Shown here: in pieces, positions 1 through 9,505 of the stretch | How the letters are laid out: each line of letters opens with the position of its first letter | How positions within the stretch are numbered: position 1 is the first letter of the stretch | From: a virus | DNA length: 27,888 nt | Virus record (IMG/VR): IMGVR_UViG_3300042339_000576 | Location: 1-27,888 of that record | Direction: 5' to 3' (one strand) | Notes under the pieces: generated by a model | What the model saw: only the letters and a program-made list of their open reading frames with translations | What the model was told of the DNA's origin: nothing | Databases searched by the model: none | Program-made: the position numbers and the translations under genes

Positions 1-438
1 TGCACTTGTCAAACCTTCACCAATAAGAGAACCTGCGTTTTTGTTAGCCAATATTGCAGTATAACCAGCATTCTTATTTCCAGATGGAGAAGTTGTTGGT
101 GTTATTGGGAATTGACCCGATGTTGTTTTAGCCGCTATTATAGTAACATTCAATGAAACTTGTGGAATTTTTGTAGTATTCTTTGGTAATGTAACCAATT
201 TATACTTCAATACTTGAGTTTCATCTGGTGATGCTTCTAAAATAGGAGTAGCTTTTATTGATGCATCATAGTAAGCAGAACCCTTTGGGTGTGCTGCATC
301 GTATAAAGCGTAATCAATTTCATCATCACCCAAAGCAAATTGTGTAATGTTTAATGATTGTCCGGATGCTAACTTCTCTCTTCCTTTTTTTGTAAGAATA
401 GCATCAACAGTAATTGTAGTATTATCTAAATATCCCAT
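1..438 (-). CDS. Phage structural protein, C-terminal end outside the window
   Basis: An open frame of 146 codons runs from an ATG at 438 to the window edge, so only the N-terminal part is visible. The protein starts MGYLDNTTITVDAILTKKGR and continues with an acidic stretch (GDDEIDYALYD near residue 40), then mixed beta-type sequence. The N-terminal pattern (short hydrophobic start, DAILTKKGRE, then ALGDDEIDY) resembles conserved virion proteins of uncultured T4-like phages, recalled from memory and not searched. No catalytic motif is visible. It is the last gene of the structural block seen here and follows the giant tail protein by 63 bases. Those bases hold an A-rich leader and a TATTTATT element 19 bases before the start, a one-base variant of the recurring candidate late promoter. 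A tail or baseplate role is inferred from position. Confidence 0.75.
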   Translation of the reverse strand, partial: MGYLDNTTITVDAILTKKGREKLASGQSLNITQFALGDDEIDYALYDAAHPKGSAYYDASIKATPILEASPDETQVLKYKLVTLPKNTTKIPQVSLNVTIIAAKTTSGQFPITPTTSPSGNKNAGYTAILANKNAGSLIGEGLTSA

Positions 439-457
439 ATTTGTATTTTATATCATT

Positions 458-465
458 AATAAATA
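458..465 (-). promoter_or_regulatory. Variant of the TATTTATA candidate late-promoter motif
   Basis: On the coding strand the bases read TATTTATT, one mismatch from the TATTTATA found upstream of other genes here. It lies 19 bases before the start codon at 438 in a very AT-rich spacer, so chance occurrence is possible. Confidence 0.3.
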
Positions 466-501
466 TATAATATATAATTTTTTACTTTTTTTTTAACTTT
501 A

Positions 502-3500
502 TTAATCAACAACCAATATCGGTTCGTTGTTAGGTCTTCCATTCTCATTAACACGTAGGATAGTAGGATTAGATACGAACTCTTCAACCGCTGCTCTACC
601 ATCAATAGTAGTTGCAGTTGTTTGTTTAGCACCTTTGAAGAATGTGTTTTCCAAACCTATGCTTCTATCTTTATTATATATATAGTGAGATTTTAAATAT
701 CCACTCGCAGTTGTGATAGAAACTATATTTACATCACTAGCTAATGAAGCAGTTTGGTATCCCTCTTGTAATATTAATTCTTGTGTAAAGACATCTGTTA
801 ATATATCTTCATAAATTGAGCCAGAAATTCCACCAACATTCATAGGTATTATCAAATCACTTCTACGAGTAACTACAAATCCTCTTACTTTTCTGGATTT
901 ATATGTACCATCATAATCTTCATAATTTAACCTAGCCCAACCATTGTCAAAATAAGTATTATATCCAACATCACTATATAATTCACCTACATTTACAATT
1001 GTACTGCCTAATAATTCAAATTCAGCCGTTAAACTTCCTGATATTATTCTAGTATCAATAGATGCGGTTTGATTGGTTTCGTAGTAATTATCAACCAAAA
1101 CTAAATTATCTATATCTAATGTGTTAATTGTAGTTTCATAACTATCATTTTCAGCTTCTAATACATTTGATGTTGCTAAACTTAAAGATGCTTCGTAATT
1201 ACCAAACTCACCAACCAATAATGTAGATGCAGTCAACATTAAATTAGCATCGTATATATTCACATCACCACTAATTAGTGTAGTATCTGTAATTACAATA
1301 GTAGTATCTGCGTTTGATGATGTATATTCGGTAGTTACCGGCCGTATTCTATGCTTACTTCTTTCTAATAAGTGTGGTGCTATTAATAAACCAGTTGTAG
1401 CTTTAACCCTTGCAGGTATCATCTCTTTAAGGTTTAGAAATAACGATTTGTCATAAAGACGAACTAAATTGATAAATTGATAAATATCTCTTTCACCTAT
1501 TCTTTCAAAATAGTAGTTTCTTAAATCGGCTAAATCTTTGTAAGTGTCCTGATACTGGTCATCGTATGCCCCAATATAATCATCTATACTAACTCCACCA
1601 AATGATTTAGCAATATCCAAATCTAAATCTTTATTTGGAGAGAAAAATAATCCTAATCTATTGCTATCACGCTTTGATGTTTCGTATGCTTTTTTAGTTG
1701 AACGCGATTTGTATGATAAATCACTTATTAGAGTTTGGTCCTCAAATCTTACTTTGTTAGAACTATATCGAGATGCTCCTGAATTTGGTATTTCCAAACT
1801 AACAGTTCTATCTATAATTTCATATTGGTATGGATATGCTGCTATATTATTAAACCCACTTGCACTTACATATGTTTGATATGTATTTTTTGGTGCTACG
1901 TTTTTAACAGATGCCGTCAATGCCAAATTCTTTGGCCACTCAAAATCTAAACGAACTTGTAAATCGGTTGTAGATGCTGATATATGATTACCATTTATAG
2001 CTTCCGGATGCAAAACGTGTAAGTCAAATGCACTTTCACTCAATGCAGTATTCCACATACGGAACTCATCCATTTCACCTACATAATTACCACCCAATTG
2101 TATAGTTGAACCAGTATTCCAAGGAGCACTACCTATTCCAAACGAATAACTTCCGGATTTTATTATCCTATCCTTTTCACCATTTTTATAGTAAAGTGTG
2201 AATGTAGAATCAGTACCAATTGCTTCTCTATTTAATAATATACTATGGTAGTTTCCATCGTAGAATTGATATTGATTTGTTACATAGGTTACTGTTAAAG
2301 CAGGGGAACCTGATGTAAATGTTAATTCTAAACTACCAGATGTTTGTGAGGAATGATTACCCGGTACTAATGATAGTTTAAATGAACTACCCGAAACTAA
2401 AGTCATTCCACTACCAGAATACGCGGGTTTGATTCTTAACTCAATTGCGTTTGAACCACTCCAATTTGTAGTTAAATACGAACCGCTTATGAAATTTAAA
2501 TTTGCAGTTTGTGTATCGTATATATATTTTGTAGACTCTAATGCATCATCGGTATCCGGTCCACCAAACTCTATAATAGATAAGTTAGAGTTAGCAATTC
2601 CATAGCAATTTAATAGAGCTTGAATACCACGCTTTGTACCTTTGTGTTTTAATAAATAAGGTAAGTTATTAGCAATTCTTCTCCAAATTGATTTGGTTCT
2701 TTGCTCTGGTGTATTTTCTTCAACTACATTCCCATCTGCATCTTTTCCAAATGCATATTTCCATAGTTGTTGATTTGAGTTTAGATTTTTTGCATCCCAA
2801 CCAAATGATTTTAGATAATCATATAAGAAATCATCATGAATACCATAATCATTTGTTTCCGTTATGTTCTTTGTTTCGGCCATACCTTTTATGTAAGACC
2901 AAATAATATCAAAGTGATGACCAATCATATCTAAAAACAACAAATAACTATCATTATCACCACTATCTATAAGATGTAATGGTATATTGTTTTTTAATAA
3001 GTTTCTATTGTTTTTATCATAATTATCAGCAATAGATAACGTAGAGTTAAACCAATTAGTTGTTGTACCAGAACCAGTTGGTGCATACTGAACAATGTAG
3101 TTTCCATTTGCATCAAATGAACCAGTTGTAAATTTACCAGCAAATAAACCGACCTTTGGAAAATTTGAAACAGATGATGATACCACATAGTTTTCCCAAC
3201 CATCAAATGCATTTAATAAATTTACTTTTTTTGTTTCATATGATGTTATTTCATTTATAATACTAACAGAGCCGGTAAATGTTTGTAAATGAAAAATCCT
3301 ATCATCATAGTATTCTAATAATTCTTTTTTGTATTTAAAGTTGGCTAATCTTTCAACCGCCGAACTATATTTTACAAAATTATTAAAATCACTATAATCT
3401 ATATTGACCTTATCTACCTCAAATAAATTATCGTATAAGTATTTATCAACAATTTGTTGTGATGATGTAGAACCGGAAAGAATAAGTTGGTCTAACGATT

Positions 3501-5691
3501 CAAACGATGTTGATTGTTCTTTAACAAAATCTACATCTATATCAAAATTAGGACCTCTTAAATATTTTAAATTTTGCTCACTTTCACTTGTTATTGTAAT
3601 TGTTCTTACAATTGGCAAGGCCATTATTTTACTAATCCACAAACTATCATTTTTAGTAATAGTTGTCGGTAATGGTTCGTATAATTTTAAAACAATACTT
3701 CGTTGTATATCAACAGGTATTTGATTTCCTAATTCATCAATTCTAAAATTAGTAAATGTTGAATTATCTTCATCCCAGTTTGATATTACAATTTGTTTAT
3801 CTTCTTTATCAAATTCAGCAAGATGATTTAAATACTTTGGAGTATCTTCTAAATTAAAATCAATATTACTAATTATTGAATTATAAAAATCTTGTTTTAA
3901 TTTATCGGTTGAAATATAAAGAGGAGGCTCCGTTACTGATATTGTAATTTTAGTTTCATCACCACGAATAGCTTCCATTATGGATTGACCATTCACATTA
4001 CTTTCATCGTATGGAACAAATATCAAATCAATTTTTGATGATGAATTTAAAGCGCCTTTGCTTTTTAAATCATTAAAATTAAAGTTTAATGTATCTGCTT
4101 TACCATACTTGCCAATTATATTTTTATCTTCCTCACTGGTGTGATATACAATTACATAATCTGCGGTATCTGAACGATATGTTGTACTAAATGGGTAATC
4201 TCCCAACGTATATGTTGGAATTGTTATTGAATCTGGAAAATCTAAATCGTTAATTAATGGTACATCATATCCTTCACTTAAATTTATGGTAGTGTAGCCA
4301 GGATTTGGTGCATCTCCAAACACACTATTAGTTGATATAAAAGCAACTTTAAATGAACCAATGTTATTATTAAAATCAGCTTTTAAATCTAATGTAATTA
4401 CCTTATTTTCGTATATACTACCAGCAGTAGCACCAATTACTCTTTGAGCAAACGGAGTTTTAACAATAACACCTTCTGCATTTCTTATTGCAATTGGTAC
4501 TTGTATCGTTTGTGTTTTATATTTTGAACGTAAAGTTGTACCTGAAATTTTAAAATTAGGCTGTAATGAATCGACTTGAACACCAGCGATTTTGTTTTCG
4601 CTTGGTTTCAAATCAACCATAACATTTATGTTACGGATTAATTTGTTTGATGGTATAATCAATCTACCATCTCTAAATCCATCTGTTGTAAAATTATCAT
4701 CCCCGGCATAAGCCCATTTTAATCCAACTAAATCATAGTTACCAGTATTTGATACTGAAAATGAAACATCCCGTAATTCTCTATTGTCGGTTGTAATAGT
4801 AGCACCATCATCTGTTTTTAATAATAATGGTGATGATAAATCTGCACTATCAACTCTAATGTTAAACGGAGATTGTCTATAATTTGTTACAAATCCAAAT
4901 TCTTGCTTTACTGTATAGGTTGTTCCACCAGCAATAGTTTTTGATTTGGTTTTAGTAGATGGGGGATTTTGAATTACCTGATATTTATAATTTAATTCAA
5001 GAGTTGCTGGTGTTTTTGGAAAAAATATTGGTTCTTTTGGCGTACTACCCTCTACTTCATTTAAAACCAAACCATCACCGCTTTTACCAATTATAAATCT
5101 ATTTAAAATGGTGTATTTATTTGTATCATAATTTGGAAAAATTATTGTACTATCATTTAATTTATCTAAATTAAATTGAGTAGTACTACCCTCTTCTACG
5201 ATTTGACCATTTATAGTGTAAGTTGTAGTTCCTTTTGATACTGAATTATTTACTACCTTTACATTGATTGTTTTAACTGGACGGGTGATTGGTACATCTA
5301 CATTTTTACCAGCGTTGTTATCTAAATAATTTATATTAACAACATCTTTCATTAATTTATCAATAGCGGTTTGCGATGATAAATCTTGCGTAGGATTGGT
5401 TGATGATATAACCTCCCTAGAACCATCAGCTCTTGTTAAAGTAATACCACTTTGTATTGGCCCAATAGTATCACTACCCAACATTGTGAGTGGATTTATA
5501 TTACCAATATTAGCAGCTATACCTGCCGTCAATGCGGCTTGGCCTTCGGCGGTGTTTATACCACCAGGAGCATTAAATCCTTCTACGATTTTTGCCAAAT
5601 CAGCTATCATCTGTGCGATGCTGGCTTCGTATGTATCGTAGGGTATTCCCAATTTATCCGCTTCCGCCTTTTGCTCTGGTGTTAAAGCCAT
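502..5691 (-). CDS. Very large tail/baseplate protein with LamG-like lectin domain (1729 aa)
   Basis: This 1729-residue protein is the largest in the window. The first 950 or so residues are beta-rich and repetitive with no motif I can name. Around residues 1003-1033 there is a helical segment (LPYLLKHKGTKRGIQALLNC) that recurs in baseplate or tail proteins of uncultured phages. At about 1060-1230 follows a concanavalin A/LamG-type jelly roll, with the usual tail end of that fold (QLGGNYVGEMDEFRMWNTAL). The C-terminal 500 residues are again beta-rich. It lies in the baseplate operon beyond gp6, where T4 has gp7-gp10, but I see no direct similarity to those. A LamG fold suggests glycan binding, so a role in host-surface recognition or as a baseplate rim component is inferred. 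The start ATG at 5691 follows an A-rich leader and a TAATTATA element 18 bases upstream. Confidence 0.8.
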   Translation of the reverse strand: MALTPEQKAEADKLGIPYDTYEASIAQMIADLAKIVEGFNAPGGINTAEGQAALTAGIAANIGNINPLTMLGSDTIGPIQSGITLTRADGSREVISSTNPTQDLSSQTAIDKLMKDVVNINYLDNNAGKNVDVPITRPVKTINVKVVNNSVSKGTTTYTINGQIVEEGSTTQFNLDKLNDSTIIFPNYDTNKYTILNRFIIGKSGDGLVLNEVEGSTPKEPIFFPKTPATLELNYKYQVIQNPPSTKTKSKTIAGGTTYTVKQEFGFVTNYRQSPFNIRVDSADLSSPLLLKTDDGATITTDNRELRDVSFSVSNTGNYDLVGLKWAYAGDDNFTTDGFRDGRLIIPSNKLIRNINVMVDLKPSENKIAGVQVDSLQPNFKISGTTLRSKYKTQTIQVPIAIRNAEGVIVKTPFAQRVIGATAGSIYENKVITLDLKADFNNNIGSFKVAFISTNSVFGDAPNPGYTTINLSEGYDVPLINDLDFPDSITIPTYTLGDYPFSTTYRSDTADYVIVYHTSEEDKNIIGKYGKADTLNFNFNDLKSKGALNSSSKIDLIFVPYDESNVNGQSIMEAIRGDETKITISVTEPPLYISTDKLKQDFYNSIISNIDFNLEDTPKYLNHLAEFDKEDKQIVISNWDEDNSTFTNFRIDELGNQIPVDIQRSIVLKLYEPLPTTITKNDSLWISKIMALPIVRTITITSESEQNLKYLRGPNFDIDVDFVKEQSTSFESLDQLILSGSTSSQQIVDKYLYDNLFEVDKVNIDYSDFNNFVKYSSAVERLANFKYKKELLEYYDDRIFHLQTFTGSVSIINEITSYETKKVNLLNAFDGWENYVVSSSVSNFPKVGLFAGKFTTGSFDANGNYIVQYAPTGSGTTTNWFNSTLSIADNYDKNNRNLLKNNIPLHLIDSGDNDSYLLFLDMIGHHFDIIWSYIKGMAETKNITETNDYGIHDDFLYDYLKSFGWDAKNLNSNQQLWKYAFGKDADGNVVEENTPEQRTKSIWRRIANNLPYLLKHKGTKRGIQALLNCYGIANSNLSIIEFGGPDTDDALESTKYIYDTQTANLNFISGSYLTTNWSGSNAIELRIKPAYSGSGMTLVSGSSFKLSLVPGNHSSQTSGSLELTFTSGSPALTVTYVTNQYQFYDGNYHSILLNREAIGTDSTFTLYYKNGEKDRIIKSGSYSFGIGSAPWNTGSTIQLGGNYVGEMDEFRMWNTALSESAFDLHVLHPEAINGNHISASTTDLQVRLDFEWPKNLALTASVKNVAPKNTYQTYVSASGFNNIAAYPYQYEIIDRTVSLEIPNSGASRYSSNKVRFEDQTLISDLSYKSRSTKKAYETSKRDSNRLGLFFSPNKDLDLDIAKSFGGVSIDDYIGAYDDQYQDTYKDLADLRNYYFERIGERDIYQFINLVRLYDKSLFLNLKEMIPARVKATTGLLIAPHLLERSKHRIRPVTTEYTSSNADTTIVITDTTLISGDVNIYDANLMLTASTLLVGEFGNYEASLSLATSNVLEAENDSYETTINTLDIDNLVLVDNYYETNQTASIDTRIISGSLTAEFELLGSTIVNVGELYSDVGYNTYFDNGWARLNYEDYDGTYKSRKVRGFVVTRRSDLIIPMNVGGISGSIYEDILTDVFTQELILQEGYQTASLASDVNIVSITTASGYLKSHYIYNKDRSIGLENTFFKGAKQTTATTIDGRAAVEEFVSNPTILRVNENGRPNNEPILVVD

Positions 5692-5709
5692 TTTGTATTA
5701 TTTCTTTAC

Positions 5710-5717
5710 TATAATTA
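5710..5717 (-). promoter_or_regulatory. Variant of the TATTTATA candidate late-promoter motif
   Basis: The coding strand reads TAATTATA, one mismatch from TATTTATA, and lies 18 bases before the start of the 1729-residue protein. The 54-base gap it sits in is the longest inside the structural block from 5746 to 502. Weak on its own. Confidence 0.25.
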
Positions 5718-5745
5718 TCACTTTTTAGGATTTTGGGTTTCTATC

Positions 5746-7383
5746 CTATGAGGTGATTGATGAATCAATAAATAAATCATTACTTCTACCACCATCGCCT
5801 GCGCCTCCACCTCCTCCGCCAGACGAAGTAGTGGTTGTTGGAGCTGCTGCTCTTGTAGGTGTGGTTATTACTTCTCCACCACCACAACCAGCTCTTGCAT
5901 TCTTTGTAACATTACCATTAACAGTTCCAACATTTGCACAAACAATTCTATTTCCTCTGGCTGGAACTACCATAGTCAATAGTGTTGCGTTAGGACCAAC
6001 ATTATATGTTACGGTCTGGTCACTATCCGTTTCATTATCTAACGTATAGTAGAATTGAGATGGTGATATAGAAGTGGATGTACCTTGTGGTATTACTGGT
6101 TCTAATGGAATTACTGGAGGGCCGATTGGTGCGCCTGGTGTGAATCCATAATCACTTGTTTCAAATCCTGGATTTATTGCCTCTGGTGGTTTTCTACCAG
6201 GTATTACATCTGAAACCAAAACAGTTCCCGCAGGTTCTCGGTATATAGTTGGTGGAACATATGGTTCTCTACGTGGCTCTTTATCTTGTGGTAACTCTTT
6301 CTTTTTCTCTTCTTCGTATATAACTCTATCCGCTAATTTAGTTGTTGTTCTATTTGTTTGGTTAGGATTTACGCCGGTGGAATCTTGTATAGATTGTAAT
6401 TTAGTAACTGAATTATATCCAGTATTTAATAAAGATTGTAATTCTTTCGATGGTCTATATTCACCAATTACTTCTTTAAATAACAAACTATATATTTTTT
6501 TAGGAAGTCTTTCAATATTATATTCAACCGAATCGTGTAATCTATTTTCTATAATTAGTCTAAATTCTGCAGTTGATACAAAATCATCTAAATCAATTGT
6601 AGCACTTATTTGTTGCCCATAATCAACCGAACCCAATCTAAATTGTTTTCCATTGATTTCATTTATAACCGATTCACGGAAATTTACATAAACTTTATTT
6701 TTGAAATTCGTATAACCATCTGGTCCACCGAAAATAAAGTCTTTGTTTATTACTTCAATATATTTTGGTCCAAAAGATGATATAAAATAATCATCTATAA
6801 GTGTTGATATGTTTAATTCTATTTTATCTAAAAATGCTTGTATTTCTTTATAAGATTGACGAAGCTCAACTACGTTATCCATAAAAGAATAATATCTATC
6901 TTCCAAATCCACATTAATACTGCTATCGGAGCCTAACAATGGTAATACTCTAATTTCAGTTCGTGATGGTGATACTTCATGTATCCAAACTCTTTTCTTT
7001 TTATTTTCGTTTCCTACATAGTTTTTAACAAATGCAAAACTTACTCTAAACTCACCATTTCCATATCCTGCGTCAAATACCAATTTCTCAACATCAATTT
7101 CAAATATTTTTTCACCAGTTGTTGTATCTAATGACTGTTTTAAATATTTGAATAGTTCATCTTTGTGGATATATCTAACTTTAACACCATTAGTTTGTTC
7201 TAATAGATTATTTGAAATATCATATAAACGGAACTCAATAGCATCATTTTTTGATAATCCAAAATCATCTACACTTTTAGCGGATGTTTTAAATATATTT
7301 AAATCAGCAGGTTTTATTAGTTGAGCAGTTTGCTCTAACTCCTGATTTATTTTTTCGATATTTTTAAAATCTTTTATTGCCAT
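5746..7383 (-). CDS. Baseplate/tail protein with proline-rich linker and glycine-run C-terminus (545 aa)
   Basis: Function unknown; a structural role is inferred from its place in the baseplate operon between the coiled-coil protein and the giant LamG protein. Residues 1-350 look like a folded alpha/beta domain. They are followed by a charged then proline-rich linker (about 355-435, with repeated PP and IPLEPVIP-type stretches), a small beta domain (about 438-503) with cysteines at 482 and 500, and a threonine/alanine-rich tail holding a run of six glycines (522-527). This bead-and-linker layout is common in tail proteins that reach outward from the baseplate. It starts 2 bases after the stop of the upstream gene, so it is probably translationally coupled. 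No enzymatic motif was seen. Confidence 0.75.
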   Translation of the reverse strand: MAIKDFKNIEKINQELEQTAQLIKPADLNIFKTSAKSVDDFGLSKNDAIEFRLYDISNNLLEQTNGVKVRYIHKDELFKYLKQSLDTTTGEKIFEIDVEKLVFDAGYGNGEFRVSFAFVKNYVGNENKKKRVWIHEVSPSRTEIRVLPLLGSDSSINVDLEDRYYSFMDNVVELRQSYKEIQAFLDKIELNISTLIDDYFISSFGPKYIEVINKDFIFGGPDGYTNFKNKVYVNFRESVINEINGKQFRLGSVDYGQQISATIDLDDFVSTAEFRLIIENRLHDSVEYNIERLPKKIYSLLFKEVIGEYRPSKELQSLLNTGYNSVTKLQSIQDSTGVNPNQTNRTTTKLADRVIYEEEKKKELPQDKEPRREPYVPPTIYREPAGTVLVSDVIPGRKPPEAINPGFETSDYGFTPGAPIGPPVIPLEPVIPQGTSTSISPSQFYYTLDNETDSDQTVTYNVGPNATLLTMVVPARGNRIVCANVGTVNGNVTKNARAGCGGGEVITTPTRAAAPTTTTSSGGGGGGAGDGGRSNDLFIDSSITS

Positions 7384-7385
7384 TA

Positions 7386-8396
7386 TTAGTATGCTAAATT
7401 TCTTTTACTCATTGTTTGATTATATACATAATAGCAATATTTCTTACCAACATTATGAATAATTTTTCCTATGAAATTATCATTAGGTAATTCACCCATC
7501 TCATATGCCATATGTTCTGTCCAAGGTTTAACTATCGTATAAATCCATTTGGTATATTTAGGTTTTTCTTTCATAAACTTAACCACATCCTTTGCCCACA
7601 TCATATAACCTAATACTAATTTTGGTTCTTTATCAAACATCATATTACCATATCGTTCATCCGCATTCCAAATGTGCTGTGGTAAATAACCTTGATTATA
7701 TAGTTCGTTACAAATAATTTTCTTTTTCTTTGTTTTAGATAATTCCGATTGTATTCTTATAGATTGTTCAGCTGCTGCTCTAGCTTGCGCTTGTGAATTT
7801 GAAGTCTGTGCTTCTGCTAACGCCCGTTGCGAATCAATTAACGATGATTGAACGGATTCCAATGAAGCACCTGCCGCTTTTACCAAATTATTTAAAGTAT
7901 CTATTTGTTTTAATAAAGCAGTTTTTTGTGCGGTTAGACCAGATGTTTCGGCTTCCAATCCCGTTCGTTCCGCATTTTCTGAAATTGATTTTTGTATAGC
8001 AGTTGATAATCCTGTTCTCAATTCACTAACTATATTATTTTGTGCTGCCAAATTGTTTTCTAAATTTGCATTTGTTATTTTAAGGAAATCGTTTGAAACG
8101 TACAATGAACCACTATCCGAAGTTTTTTGATTTAATTTTTCTGTTAAATCTGCTATTTCAGTATTTAAATTTGTAATTTCTCTATTTAATTCCGCATTTA
8201 ATTCCACCTCCGCATCATATATTGGCTTTGGTACTAAATCTAAATTTGGAGTTGGTAATGGTTTAATTAATTCCGTAACCTTTGTATCAACAGATTTTTC
8301 AACCTGAATACTATTTAAGTCATCGGTATATAATTTAGTTGATAGTGTTTCGGATAAGCTATCACTATAATTTATATTTGTTCTATCTATTGCCAT
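7386..8396 (-). CDS. Coiled-coil tail protein with conserved C-terminal phage domain (336 aa)
   Basis: Residues about 62-225 form a long Glu/Gln/Ala/Ser-rich coiled coil with heptad-like spacing, and this suggests a trimeric fibre. Residues 226-336 form a compact domain beginning KKKIICNELYNQGYLPQHIW and including GYMMWAKDVVKFM and PWTEHMAYEMG. I recall this domain (CNELY..G, IW.AD..YG, GY..WA, PW...MAY..G) from tail-fibre or tail-spike C-termini and stand-alone proteins of many aquatic phages; it was not searched. The start ATG at 8396 shares its A with the stop codon of the DNRLRE-like gene (TAATG). A tail-fibre or fibre-chaperone function is inferred from the coiled coil and context. Confidence 0.75.
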   Translation of the reverse strand: MAIDRTNINYSDSLSETLSTKLYTDDLNSIQVEKSVDTKVTELIKPLPTPNLDLVPKPIYDAEVELNAELNREITNLNTEIADLTEKLNQKTSDSGSLYVSNDFLKITNANLENNLAAQNNIVSELRTGLSTAIQKSISENAERTGLEAETSGLTAQKTALLKQIDTLNNLVKAAGASLESVQSSLIDSQRALAEAQTSNSQAQARAAAEQSIRIQSELSKTKKKKIICNELYNQGYLPQHIWNADERYGNMMFDKEPKLVLGYMMWAKDVVKFMKEKPKYTKWIYTIVKPWTEHMAYEMGELPNDNFIGKIIHNVGKKYCYYVYNQTMSKRNLAY

Positions 8397-9505
8397 TATT
8401 TGATTATTTCAAAATCACCCAATTCAAATTCTTCTTCGTTATAATCTTCAACAACTTTCACCATTAGATTATATACTCTACCATAAGCAAAATTAGTAAA
8501 GTCTAGACGAATGATATTACTATCTGTTCCTACTAATACTTTTGAATTTACATCGTATGGTACAATTGTTTCTTTTGTAATCGTATCTTTTATAGTATAA
8601 TAACTTTCTGTTGGTAATTTATATCCAGTTTGATATTCAAATGTTGGATAAACATTTCCAGATGTTATCGGGTTAAATTGTTTAATTGGATATAACTCTC
8701 TCGCTAATAATTTTATTTGTACTTTTTGTCCTAACTTGTATTGGTTTTTTAAATTAGATGAATAAACTCTATATTGTCTAGTACCAACAGCTGCTAAACT
8801 ACCTGTTGATGGTGATGTTTCTTGCCAACTAATTTTTAATTTTGGTTGGTAGATGGTATTTGTTTCTTTTGAGAAAAACTTTATAGAACCATAATCAACT
8901 CTATCTTCTTCTGCTTCTGAATTATATTTGATAATTAAGCCATTGTTAGCATAACTACCACTTAACCAAACACGAAGTTGTTGTGTAATATCAAAAGTTA
9001 CATCACCTAACTCATATGAGTATGTATTACTATCAGCTGATTGTGTGTGCCAAGTACCACCATATCCAGTCCAAGAACCAGTTGTTCCAGCAGTAAAAGA
9101 TGCGGTAATACCATTTATATCATCATTCCATATAGATGTTGTATCATCACCATTACGATAAATCCAAGTTACACCATTTGTAGATATTTTATCAAAACGA
9201 GTACCAGTACCATTTTCCCAACTCTGTGAGATTGGGTATGCTTGTAATGTAATTGTTGCGGGTATTTCATTTGCTTCTGCTAACTTTAATTCTAACGATG
9301 CAGTAAAAGAACCGGATGGAATTTCACCACTAGCTACACTACGAGATATGGCAGTTAAATCAAACTTTATTAAAGTTCTAGCAATATCTTTTGTATCACC
9401 ATAGTATTGTTTAGATACTTCTAATATCTCATCAATACCAGTATTTTGGTATGGTTGTTGTAAGTATATACTTGCATCCGATGATGCTGTGTAAAATATG
9501 TTCAT
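8396..9505 (-). CDS. DNRLRE-domain-like tail protein (369 aa)
   Basis: Residues 1-230 follow the pattern of DNRLRE domains of secreted and adhesive proteins: an early DASIYLQQPYQNTG, then ARTLIKFDLTAI, a pair of beta strands with SASL-like spacing, ISQSWENGTGT and GVTW, DITQQLRVWLSG, a GLIIKY strand, and a closing QPKLKISWQ. About 135 further residues of beta-rich sequence follow. Known DNRLRE proteins are beta-sandwich surface proteins, so a glycan-binding or rim-forming role in the tail is likely but inferred. The gene is directly downstream of gp6 and overlaps its stop by one base (TAATG), and the next gene begins in the same way. T4 has gp7 at this place, but no resemblance to gp7 is visible. 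Confidence 0.75.
   Translation of the reverse strand: MNIFYTASSDASIYLQQPYQNTGIDEILEVSKQYYGDTKDIARTLIKFDLTAISRSVASGEIPSGSFTASLELKLAEANEIPATITLQAYPISQSWENGTGTRFDKISTNGVTWIYRNGDDTTSIWNDDINGITASFTAGTTGSWTGYGGTWHTQSADSNTYSYELGDVTFDITQQLRVWLSGSYANNGLIIKYNSEAEEDRVDYGSIKFFSKETNTIYQPKLKISWQETSPSTGSLAAVGTRQYRVYSSNLKNQYKLGQKVQIKLLARELYPIKQFNPITSGNVYPTFEYQTGYKLPTESYYTIKDTITKETIVPYDVNSKVLVGTDSNIIRLDFTNFAYGRVYNLMVKVVEDYNEEEFELGDFEIIK

Noticed and set aside
3404-3724. Plus-strand open frames inside the large structural genes
   Set aside because: They lie opposite continuous minus-strand genes with clear protein features, and their translations are low-complexity or hydrophobic as expected for reverse readings of AT-rich genes.
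5728-5748. Hairpin AGGAT/ATCCT between the 545-aa and 1729-aa genes
   Set aside because: The stem is only 5 pairs with an 11-base loop and there is no T-run on either side, so it is not supported as a terminator.
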